Origin: Synergistota bacterium
GTDB taxonomy: Bacteria > Synergistota > GBS-1
Assembly: GCA_025060595.1 (NCBI GenBank)
Contig: JANXBX010000004.1
Coordinates: forward strand, 124,001 to 188,000
Direction: 5' to 3'
Length of the DNA stretch: 64,000 bases
Shown here one piece after another: positions 24,880 to 32,314 of the stretch (positions within the stretch are counted from its first letter, which is position 1; each line of letters begins with the position of its first letter). The translations under genes were made by a program, and so were the position numbers. Below the pieces are notes generated by a model. The model was given only the letters and a program-made list of their open reading frames with translations, was not told the DNA's origin and made no database searches.

Positions 24880-26807
24880 CTTTTTCTCACCCCCAAAAGG
24901 GAAATCCAACCAAAGGAGAGTAAAATCAAAACGCTTAAACTTCCTTTATAACCCAAAGTACATCCCGAAGAAACTACAAACTCGTCATCATCACCGTTAC
25001 CATTAGCAGGATTAAGCTTAAGGGCGTAATACATAAGAGGTTCAATACGAGCCGGAATGTAAATGGTTGGAACCTGTTCTTCACTTCCCATAGAAGATAA
25101 AAGTGGGTATTCCCCAATGAAAGAAGAACTACCGCCATCATAAACTTGGAAATAATAACCTACAGTTGAGCCTGCTTTGAAAGGGAATCTCCCGGATCCA
25201 ATCGGTATCTTAACCTCAACTTCAAGAAAACCATCCTCACGTATACCTCCCTTAACTTCAACTTCTGGACAAAAGGAGGGATCCAAGAAGCGTACCCTAT
25301 ATTGAGAGTAATCATACCAAAGCGGATAAAAGTAAGCTACCCAATGATTCCCATCATAGGATATCTTAAGCATGCCCTCACAACTATTCCTATCTAAAGG
25401 AAAGGAGGCATTTCCATCAGAATCTATATAAATAACTATAGAATCCCCCACATCTAAAGAAGTATCATCATAAACCTCAAAAGCCACGTAAAGCGCATCT
25501 TTAGTATTTTTAAAATAAGCCTTAAAGGGAAAAGAATCAAAAGATGGCAATTTAAGAGCACCTTCTACTTCACTATTGCCAACTAGACCATCTATTTTAA
25601 AAGACCCATACCCAACGCTCATGACTTCCCTTGTCTCTTTAAGATAAGTCTTTATAAACTCACCCCACCCAGTCATGCTCGAAAAGTCATGCCTCGAATC
25701 ATCATAGAATCTATCATACGCTCCTTCTCCTCTCTCTGGAAAATATATACTCAAACCATGAGCATTTTCATAGGAGGAATAGCTCTCTACAACAGCTTTC
25801 CTTATAGCTTCACACAGCGAAGAAGCAAGTTCGGTTGAAGAGCTTCTCCAACCCGCTAAGTAAGACACAAAGGAATAGAGGTCTATTATAGAAGGATCAT
25901 AAAATACTTGAGCTCTAGCCCTTGCGAGCTTTGCAAGTGATATCTCGTTTCGCAGCTTTGAAGAAAGCTCTTTTAATAAAGAAACAACATCATCTATTCT
26001 GCTAAGATCTATCAGGGAAAGAGTGCTTCCAGAGGTTTCCCTATAATTTTTTACTATAATCTTACCCAACTCCCTTGGTGATACGTCTACTCCATTACTT
26101 AATAGAGACACAAGTTCTTCTAAGATTAGGTCATAGCGCCATCCTTCCCCAGGAATTACGTCCTCAGAAGCAACCATAAATGAAGCATAATCCTTAAGCT
26201 CATAAGCTACCTCAACCATTCCCATAAGACAAGCATCAAAACCTATAAGATCTACTCTATAACCTCCATTACTTAAAATTCTTAAAGCAGTTTGAACCTC
26301 ATCCATGTAAAGATAATCATTATCTGTTTGATCATAACCAGCAACCTTCCAAGCTCTATTGAGTCCCCCTCCTCTTTTCCTCCATCCATCACCATGATCC
26401 CAAATTATAAGAGCATAATGCTGAGCAGGATAGTTATCAATTGCCCAAGAAACAAAATCTACTAACGCATCTGACTTCCCCATGTTTACCTCTCCAAGAT
26501 TTTGGACCGCATTAACAAAAACAGGAGCCATAAAACGAGACAAAGCAAATCTCAATGTACCAGCCCAATTATCGCAGATACCCTCAATAGTTCCAATATA
26601 ACCTGGAGCCCTATCAAGCTGAACAACAACATTAATAAGCTGAGAATCTAAAGGTGCAAGAACCATCTCAACAAAATCAGCTATAGCAGCTTCTTCAAGA
26701 TCGTTATCAGCATTCATAAAAACCATTATTGTCCAAGAAGGTAAAGCAAAAGCAACCATCGAAAAACCTAGGACGAAAAGTAGCGATAAAAAAACAGGCC
26801 TCATCAT
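24876..26807 (-). CDS. Secreted clostripain-family (C11) cysteine protease with C-terminal sorting tail
   Basis: 643 residues. A signal peptide (about 1-21) leads into a C11 caspase-like domain (about 24-385) with catalytic His138 in 'IIWDHGDGW' and Cys193 in 'FDACLMGMVEVAYEL'. A beta-rich domain (about 400-600) resembling a sugar- or ligand-binding module follows. The end is a Gly-Cys site, a hydrophobic helix and Arg/Lys ('SSGCTLG' ... 'VRKR'), like the Synergist-CTERM sorting signal. It is probably exposed at the cell surface and cleaves after basic residues, suiting a peptide fermenter. Overlaps neighbours by four bases on each side. Confidence 0.9.
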   Translation of the reverse strand: MMRPVFLSLLFVLGFSMVAFALPSWTIMVFMNADNDLEEAAIADFVEMVLAPLDSQLINVVVQLDRAPGYIGTIEGICDNWAGTLRFALSRFMAPVFVNAVQNLGEVNMGKSDALVDFVSWAIDNYPAQHYALIIWDHGDGWRKRGGGLNRAWKVAGYDQTDNDYLYMDEVQTALRILSNGGYRVDLIGFDACLMGMVEVAYELKDYASFMVASEDVIPGEGWRYDLILEELVSLLSNGVDVSPRELGKIIVKNYRETSGSTLSLIDLSRIDDVVSLLKELSSKLRNEISLAKLARARAQVFYDPSIIDLYSFVSYLAGWRSSSTELASSLCEAIRKAVVESYSSYENAHGLSIYFPERGEGAYDRFYDDSRHDFSSMTGWGEFIKTYLKETREVMSVGYGSFKIDGLVGNSEVEGALKLPSFDSFPFKAYFKNTKDALYVAFEVYDDTSLDVGDSIVIYIDSDGNASFPLDRNSCEGMLKISYDGNHWVAYFYPLWYDYSQYRVRFLDPSFCPEVEVKGGIREDGFLEVEVKIPIGSGRFPFKAGSTVGYYFQVYDGGSSSFIGEYPLLSSMGSEEQVPTIYIPARIEPLMYYALKLNPANGNGDDDEFVVSSGCTLGYKGSLSVLILLSFGWISLLGVRKR

Positions 26808-27544
26808 ACTCCCCTCCTCATAAAGAAGCCTAAAAGGGAAACAAAAGATAAAAATATAAAAGACAAATCAAAACTTCCTTCTCTCAAAGAACAACCAGCA
26901 CTAAGATAAAACTCCCCCTTTGCAGATTCTGTTCTAACTTCGATTTCAGGAGAAGATGTTCTTCCAGCACTATTAAACGCTAAAACTCTATAAGTATACT
27001 TGGTATTTTCAGAAAGACCTGTATCTACATAACTTTCAGAGTTTGGAGGAAGAATACAAACCTCAACCCAGTTACTACCATGCTTTCTCTCAACTATGAA
27101 GCCATCCTCGTTATCTGAAATATCTTTCCACCTAAGCTCTACTTCTGATGAGGAAAGAGCTTCACCTTTTAAATCAGAGGGAGGCTCTGGATATCCTATA
27201 GTGGTCACAGGAAAGGAAAGTTCACAATAATTCGTATAGTAGTTTCCCTTATAAGCCTTAACCCTATAAAAATAACTTTCTCCTGGTGTTAGCCCCACAT
27301 CATTATATACATTTAAATCTGGAGGAAGTATCGCAATTCTAATCCAATTATCACCAATTTTTTTTCTCTCAACTATAAAACCATCTTCATCTACCGAGTT
27401 ATCCCACCATGTTAATCTCACGTGAGTTGGAGAAATTATTTGGGCCTCCAAATTAGAGGGAGGAAGGGGAAGAGAAAAAGCCCCTTGAGGAAACAAAAGC
27501 ATAAAAAATAAAAAGACCACGCAAAAGATTCTACCTTTTCTCAT
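26804..27544 (-). CDS. Secreted protein with two fibronectin type III domains and a CTERM-like tail
   Basis: 246 residues. A signal peptide (about 1-25) is followed by two fibronectin III repeats at about 27-115 and 118-205; both contain 'SDLKGE/SNLEAQ', 'L.W.D.S.DEDGFIVERK' and 'YRV.A'. The C-terminus, 'SAGCSLREG' then a hydrophobic run ending 'MRRGV', matches the tail of the adjacent protease. Both may therefore be processed or anchored by one sorting system. The role is likely adhesion or scaffolding. It overlaps the TPR gene by 14 bases and the protease gene by four. Confidence 0.85.
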   Translation of the reverse strand: MRKGRIFCVVFLFFMLLFPQGAFSLPLPPSNLEAQIISPTHVRLTWWDNSVDEDGFIVERKKIGDNWIRIAILPPDLNVYNDVGLTPGESYFYRVKAYKGNYYTNYCELSFPVTTIGYPEPPSDLKGEALSSSEVELRWKDISDNEDGFIVERKHGSNWVEVCILPPNSESYVDTGLSENTKYTYRVLAFNSAGRTSSPEIEVRTESAKGEFYLSAGCSLREGSFDLSFIFLSFVSLLGFFMRRGV

Positions 27545-28160
27545 TTCTAGCCCTCCTTAACTGGTCTAAAAGATACTTAGCTACTTTATCTTTACTATCT
27601 AAAGCTAAAGCCCTCTCAAGATACCATTCAGCTTTATCATAATTTCCTAACTCAAAAGCCACTCTCCCAGCCCAAAGAAAAGCTTTCTGAAAATCGGGAT
27701 TCAAAGCACAGGATTTTTCATAAAGAGCTAACGCCTTCTCCTTTTCCCCTCGAGAATAAAAAATATAAGCCTTCTCATAAATTTCAAATGGCTCTTTTCC
27801 TTGCCTTATTATTTCCTCACATACCTTAACAAAGTACTGAGCTACTTTGTTATCTGGTTGAACCTCAGCTAACTTTTTCCAAGTACTTAATGCATCATGA
27901 TACAAACCAAGCTCTTGATACAACCTCGCTAACCAGTAAAGGGCTTTAGCATGTTTGGGATCTCTTTCTAAAACCATGTTGTAGAATCTTATGGCCATAT
28001 CATAAAACCCTTCTTGATAGTAGTTATAAGCACCTTCAAAATATCTTTCGGTAACGAGCTTCTCTATATCCTCACTTTCTCCCACCTCAGCTAAAGCGAA
28101 AGACTCCAAAACCACAAGCAAGAAAAGAAGTGAACAAAATAAAAAATTGGATTTTCTCAT
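27531..28160 (-). CDS. Exported TPR-repeat protein
   Basis: 209 residues. A signal peptide (about 1-25) precedes tetratricopeptide repeats, for example 'AYNYYQEGFYDMAIRFYNMVLERDPKHAKALYWLARLY' in part and 'WYLERALALDSKDKVAKYLL' near the end, about four to five repeats. TPR proteins mediate protein contacts; here it is the first gene of the operon for a fibronectin protein, a protease and its inactive paralogue, so a role in assembly or export is possible. Start ATG after GGAGGGG. Confidence 0.85.
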   Translation of the reverse strand: MRKSNFLFCSLLFLLVVLESFALAEVGESEDIEKLVTERYFEGAYNYYQEGFYDMAIRFYNMVLERDPKHAKALYWLARLYQELGLYHDALSTWKKLAEVQPDNKVAQYFVKVCEEIIRQGKEPFEIYEKAYIFYSRGEKEKALALYEKSCALNPDFQKAFLWAGRVAFELGNYDKAEWYLERALALDSKDKVAKYLLDQLRRARNEKR

Positions 28161-28221
28161 TTTTTCAACCCCTCCCTAAGAAATTATAGCATAAGGTTTT
28201 TTAAAAATTATACTCTCATAC

Positions 28222-28251
28222 TTGATTTTATCGTAGGATTAGTTTTATAAT
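28222..28251 (+). promoter_or_regulatory. Promoter for dksA-like/gltX/tRNA unit
   Basis: TTGATT (28222-28227), 18-base spacer, TATAAT (28246-28251). It drives the plus-strand unit of DksA-like gene, gltX and two tRNAs. A second TATAAT lies at about 28264-28269, closer to the gene, and could be an alternative -10. Confidence 0.6.
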
Positions 28252-28285
28252 TTTAAGGAACTTTATAATAACAAGGGGTGAAAAG

Positions 28286-28633
28286 ATGAGAGATCTGTCA
28301 CGCTTTAAAAAACACCTTGAAGAAATACGAGAAACACTTAAAACGAGACTAAAGGTAATAGAGGGAGAAGGTCCTCGATATGCAGGCTCAGAAGAGGTAG
28401 ATGTAGCAAATTATATGAATGAAATGGATTCTTTATTCAGGGAAAAGGAAGAAGCTGAAAAAACTTTGAAAAGGGTTGAAAAGGCCTTGAAGAGATTTGA
28501 AAAAGGGACTTACGGATTATGCGTAGATTGTGGAAAGGAGATAAGCGAGGAAAGGTTAGAGGTCGTTCCCTTTGCCGAAAGATGCATAGAGTGCGAGAAA
28601 AAACTTAATAAAGTAGGGAGGAAATTAGGATAG
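28286..28633 (+). CDS. DksA/TraR-family C4 zinc-finger protein
   Basis: 115 residues. A helical hairpin (about 1-75, coiled-coil-like) ends in a four-cysteine zinc finger 'YGLCVDCGKEISEERLEVV' and 'AERCIECEKK' (about 79-106). Family members act in the secondary channel of RNA polymerase in the stringent response, or as small regulators (YteA-like). The acidic tip residues that define true DksA are not evident, so the exact role is open. Start ATG 28286 after GGGGTGAAAAG; its stop overlaps the gltX start by one base. Confidence 0.85.
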   Translation: MRDLSRFKKHLEEIRETLKTRLKVIEGEGPRYAGSEEVDVANYMNEMDSLFREKEEAEKTLKRVEKALKRFEKGTYGLCVDCGKEISEERLEVVPFAERCIECEKKLNKVGRKLG

Positions 28634-29913
28634 TGGTAAGAGTCAGATTTGCCCCAAGCCCAACAGGTGCCCTCCATGTAGGAGGTGCAAGAACTGCCCT
28701 CTTTAACTGGCTTTTTGCCAGAAATAAGAAGGGCGTTTTTATTTTGAGAATAGAGGATAGTGATTTTCAAAGATCAACTAAAGAAGCAGAGGAAACCATA
28801 CTTCAAGGATTGCTTTGGCTTGGCTTAGAATGGGATGAGGGACCATACAGACAAAGCGAAAGATTAGATATATATAGAAAATACGCTGAAAAGCTTGTTA
28901 GCGATGGCAAAGGTTATGAGGAAAACGGAGCTCTTATATTTAAGGTCCCTCCCGGTGAAACAAGCTTTAATGATATAGTTTGGGGAGAGATAAAAATTAA
29001 AAATGAGACCCTTAAAGACATCGTTATGATTAAGTCAGATGGTACTCCAACCTATAATTTTGCTGTTGTGGTGGACGACCATGATATGGGCATAACTCAC
29101 GTGATACGCGGTGAAGACCATATAGCTAACACGCCTAAACAAATCTTAATCTACCAAGCTTTTGGCTGGGAGATTCCAAAATTTGCTCATTTACCAATGA
29201 TATTGGGACCAGACAAATCCAAACTAAGTAAAAGACATGGTGCTACCTCTGTAGCTGAGTATAAAAATCTAGGGTTTCTTCCTGATGCCTTCTTCAACTA
29301 TTTAGCCTTACTGGGGTGGAGCCCGGGTTTCGATCAAGAGATATTTTCCCGTGAAGAGTTAATTAACCTTTTCTCCCTTGAGCGAGTTATAAAAAGAGGT
29401 GCGGTGTTTGATATAAAGAAGCTCGAATGGATGAATGCCCAATATATAAAAAGTACCCCTGGAGAAAAGCTACTTGAGCTTGTTTTACCATTTTGGGAAA
29501 ACAAGGGATGGATCAAAGAGGAAAATATTGATAAGGGATATCTTATAAAAGTCATAGATTTGGTAAAAGAGCGTTGTAAAACCCTTATAGACGTGGTTAA
29601 TTTTAGCGATTACTTCTTGCAAAAAGAACCAACCTATGATAAAATCTTTGTCAGTCAGGAGATAAAAGGCAAAGAAAAGTTACTTTTAGAGGTTGCCGAG
29701 AGATTAGAAAAAATTCAATCTTTCGATGCTTCAAGTATAGAAACTTGTCTTAAAAGCTTTGCAGAAGAAAAGGGTATAAAATTAAAGGAACTTGCCCAAG
29801 CCATAAGGGTAGCTATAAGTGGGAAAAAAGTTACTCCTCCTCTCTTTGAAGTAATGGAGACTCTTAATAAAGATATAGTAGTTGAAAGACTAAAACGCTG
29901 GGGAATCGTCTAA
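28633..29913 (+). CDS. gltX: Glutamyl-tRNA synthetase
   Basis: 426 residues, somewhat short for GluRS (usually 460-500). The class I HIGH motif appears as 'PSPTGALHVGGARTALFNWL' (about 8-27) and the KMSKS motif as 'DKSKLSKRHGATS' (about 196-208). It charges tRNA-Glu and, in bacteria without GlnRS, also tRNA-Gln for later amidation. The start is GTG overlapping the previous stop. The last 15 bases of the gene are also the first 15 of tRNA-Gln(CTG), followed by tRNA-Glu, so the enzyme and two likely substrates share a transcript. Confidence 0.96.
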   Translation: MVRVRFAPSPTGALHVGGARTALFNWLFARNKKGVFILRIEDSDFQRSTKEAEETILQGLLWLGLEWDEGPYRQSERLDIYRKYAEKLVSDGKGYEENGALIFKVPPGETSFNDIVWGEIKIKNETLKDIVMIKSDGTPTYNFAVVVDDHDMGITHVIRGEDHIANTPKQILIYQAFGWEIPKFAHLPMILGPDKSKLSKRHGATSVAEYKNLGFLPDAFFNYLALLGWSPGFDQEIFSREELINLFSLERVIKRGAVFDIKKLEWMNAQYIKSTPGEKLLELVLPFWENKGWIKEENIDKGYLIKVIDLVKERCKTLIDVVNFSDYFLQKEPTYDKIFVSQEIKGKEKLLLEVAERLEKIQSFDASSIETCLKSFAEEKGIKLKELAQAIRVAISGKKVTPPLFEVMETLNKDIVVERLKRWGIV

Positions 29914-29973
29914 TTGGCAGGACACGGGACTCTGGATCCCGCTGTGGAGGTTCGAGTCCTCCTTCCCCAGCCA
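29899..29973 (+). tRNA. tRNA-Gln (anticodon CTG), overlapping the end of gltX
   Basis: Acceptor TGGGGAA/TTCCCCA, anticodon stem CGGGA/TCCCG with loop CTCTGGA giving CTG (codon CAG), T loop TTCGAGT, encoded CCA. Its first 15 bases encode the last residues and stop codon of gltX. Cutting out this tRNA with RNase P would remove the stop codon from the gltX message. Confidence 0.95.
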
Positions 29974-29994
29974 CATAACGGAAAAGGTAGAGGT

Positions 29995-30070
29995 GGCCCC
30001 TTCGTCTAGCGGCCTAGGATGTCGGGTTCTCAGTCCGACGACGCGGGTTCAAATCCCGCAGGGGCTGCCA
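29995..30070 (+). tRNA. tRNA-Glu (anticodon CTC)
   Basis: Acceptor GGCCCCT/AGGGGCT, anticodon stem TCGGG/TCCGA with loop TTCTCAG giving CTC (codon GAG), T loop TTCAAAT, encoded CCA. Seven T bases at 30072-30078 follow and probably end the transcript. Confidence 0.95.
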
Positions 30071-30076
30071 CTTTTT

Positions 30077-31000
30077 TTATTTCAAAGCTCTATTAGTCTT
30101 ATTAACGAAGTAAACCCCTATTAATATTAAAATTCCACCAAATATCAGAGAAAAACTCATTTCCTCTCCTAAAACAATTGAAGCTGCTACCATGCCTACT
30201 ACAGGCTGTATGTTCATAAAAACCCCTACTTTCGAGGCCTCTAAAGCATCTAAAGCATCATACCAAAAAGCATAAGCAAGACCCGTACTCAGAAGCCCCA
30301 AGAAAAGCACTGCAACTAAGAGCTTAAAATCTCTTAAAACGATAATTAGATCATTAAAATATCCCTTCAGGATAAAGGTAATACCTATTAAAATAAAACC
30401 AAAAAGCACAGTATAAAAGATACTTACAAGCTGAGGAATCTCCCTATGCCTATGAAGGAAAAGCCTTGAAATAACAGAGAAAAAGGCCCAATTAAAAGAT
30501 GTAACCAGAATTATAATGTCTCCTACCGTGCTTATACCCTGCTTTAAGACTAAGCTAATATCTCCCTCGCTCACTACAACTAAAACTCCAAAAAAGGAAA
30601 TAGCTATTCCTAAGATCTTTAAATAAGAAAGATTTTCCTTAAGCAAGAACCTACTCAATATAGCAATGAATATTGGAGTTGTGGCTACTATCCAGGTAGC
30701 AGTTGAAGCTTTAGAAGAGTAAAGAGCATAAGCTTGAACCCATAAGTGCATGTATATCGCTATAACTCCAAAAAATAAAAACCAAGGAATAACGGACTTT
30801 GAGACTCTTAAGGACACGTTCCTTTTTCTAAGCAATATACCTAACACCATTAATCCGATTAAAACGCGAGAGAAAACAACCGAAATAGGAGCTATATGAG
30901 GAATTAAGTATTTGGTAGCTACAAATGACATACCCCAAACAAAAACAGTAAGAAAAAGCTTTAGGTATAATAACCAAAGATCCTTACTCTTTAAAACCAA
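30077..31000 (-). CDS. EamA/DMT-superfamily transporter
   Basis: 307 residues from TTG 31000. Ten hydrophobic helices in two EamA halves are visible; the first half opens 'TVFVWGMSFVATKYLI' and the second 'NWAFFSVISRLFL'. Such proteins are usually exporters or exchangers of amino acids or metabolites in the inner membrane. I place the start at TTG 31000, six bases after AGAGGTG; an upstream TTG at 31033 lies before that site. Its end meets the T run after tRNA-Glu. Substrate unknown. Confidence 0.82.
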   Translation of the reverse strand: MVLKSKDLWLLYLKLFLTVFVWGMSFVATKYLIPHIAPISVVFSRVLIGLMVLGILLRKRNVSLRVSKSVIPWFLFFGVIAIYMHLWVQAYALYSSKASTATWIVATTPIFIAILSRFLLKENLSYLKILGIAISFFGVLVVVSEGDISLVLKQGISTVGDIIILVTSFNWAFFSVISRLFLHRHREIPQLVSIFYTVLFGFILIGITFILKGYFNDLIIVLRDFKLLVAVLFLGLLSTGLAYAFWYDALDALEASKVGVFMNIQPVVGMVAASIVLGEEMSFSLIFGGILILIGVYFVNKTNRALK

Positions 31001-31102
31001 AAGAGCACCTCTTTTACAACACAAGATAAACAAACCAACTTTTATACTATTTTAGCAAAGCAACTTCTAAAAACAAACGGCTTCTTGAATTAAATTTACT
31101 CC

Positions 31103-32314
31103 TTAACCTCTATACTTTTCAACTAAAATTAAGAATTCCTCATCTGTTAAACTCCTTTTCTTTTCTATACCAGCCCTTTTAACATCCTCTAACAGTAATC
31201 TCTTCTTATCCTCATCAAGCTCTATACCGTATTCTTTTAATTTAAAGTTAATAGAAGCCATTCCACTCTTCTTACCCAAAAGAAGTTTAGGACTCTTTTT
31301 CAAAAAGGCCGGATTTAAGGCAAACATAGCAAGGGGAGCCTTAAATATAACGTCCGCCCCTATCCCAGACTCCCTACTAAATATCTCAGCTCCCACTATA
31401 GGCTTATTAGGTGGGATAGCAAAACCTGTAGTCTCCCTGACCAAATCAGAAAGCTCCTGAAGCTTTGAAAGGTCTATACCTATGTCTATTCCCATAAGGA
31501 GAGTTATAACTGTAACTACTTCTTCAGTGCTACAGTTACCAGTTCTTTCCCCCATTCCATTAACGCAACAATGGATAACTTCCGCTCCCGCCTTTAAAGC
31601 GGCAATGCTATTAGCTACAGCTAAACCAAAATCGTTATGAGTGTGAACTTCAACAGGTACATCCCAGAGTGATTTTATCAGAGTAACAATATACTCCATA
31701 GATTCAGGAAGAGCACACCCCATAGTATCAACAACCGCTATCGAATCCGGAAGAATATTAACCTTTTTTAACTCGGTCAACAATTTGACAAGATCTTCCT
31801 CTTCTGCTCTCGTAGTATCAAAGGGGAAGAAAACTGTATATAGTCCCATTTCTTTAGCTTTGCTTATAGATTTCACACTCTCCTCTATAGCTCTTTCCAC
31901 AGGCCAATTAAACTGATACTCAAGTTTTGGCTTACTTATAGGAACTTCGATTATAATACCATCCACTTCACAATCAGCTGCAGCTACTATATCTTCCTCT
32001 CTAGCTCTAACAAAGCCAAAGATTTTCGACGGAAGTCTCATCTTTCTTATCTCCTTTATTGCCTCTCTGTCCTCGGTCGAGACCACAGGCATTCCTGCTT
32101 CAATCCTGTGTATACCAACTTCACTAAGTTTTACAGCGATTTTGACCTTCTCATCCTTTCTCAAGACCACACCTGGAGTTTGTTCCCCATCACGTAGTGT
32201 AGCATCATGAATCTGGATAGTAGAAGGAAGATTCCACCTTTTCCTAATTTCATTCTTAAAATTATAAGGACTAACCCACCAATTTTCAGACCTATAGCCA
32301 TGAACTGCTTTCAT
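31103..32314 (-). CDS. Homocitrate/isopropylmalate-synthase-like DRE-TIM enzyme
   Basis: 403 residues. TIM-barrel motifs of the family are 'IHDATLRDGEQTPGV' (about 35-49), 'RIEAGMPVVSTED', 'VDTMGCALPE' and 'EVHTHNDFGLAVAN' (metal His-x-His), then 'VNGMGERTGNCSTEEVV' (about 255-271). The C-terminal region is short and lacks the LeuA regulatory domain. Members condense acetyl-CoA with a 2-oxoacid (homocitrate, citramalate, isopropylmalate) or cleave the reverse. The gene ends a GntR/TAXI/DUF6282/TRAP operon (four-base overlap with the permease) and has no leu or lys genes beside it, so a catabolic role is more likely. Confidence 0.78.
   Translation of the reverse strand: MKAVHGYRSENWWVSPYNFKNEIRKRWNLPSTIQIHDATLRDGEQTPGVVLRKDEKVKIAVKLSEVGIHRIEAGMPVVSTEDREAIKEIRKMRLPSKIFGFVRAREEDIVAAADCEVDGIIIEVPISKPKLEYQFNWPVERAIEESVKSISKAKEMGLYTVFFPFDTTRAEEEDLVKLLTELKKVNILPDSIAVVDTMGCALPESMEYIVTLIKSLWDVPVEVHTHNDFGLAVANSIAALKAGAEVIHCCVNGMGERTGNCSTEEVVTVITLLMGIDIGIDLSKLQELSDLVRETTGFAIPPNKPIVGAEIFSRESGIGADVIFKAPLAMFALNPAFLKKSPKLLLGKKSGMASINFKLKEYGIELDEDKKRLLLEDVKRAGIEKKRSLTDEEFLILVEKYRG

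Noticed and set aside
31103-32314. Calling the DRE-TIM enzyme leuA
   Set aside because: It lacks the C-terminal regulatory domain and sits in a transport operon without leucine genes.
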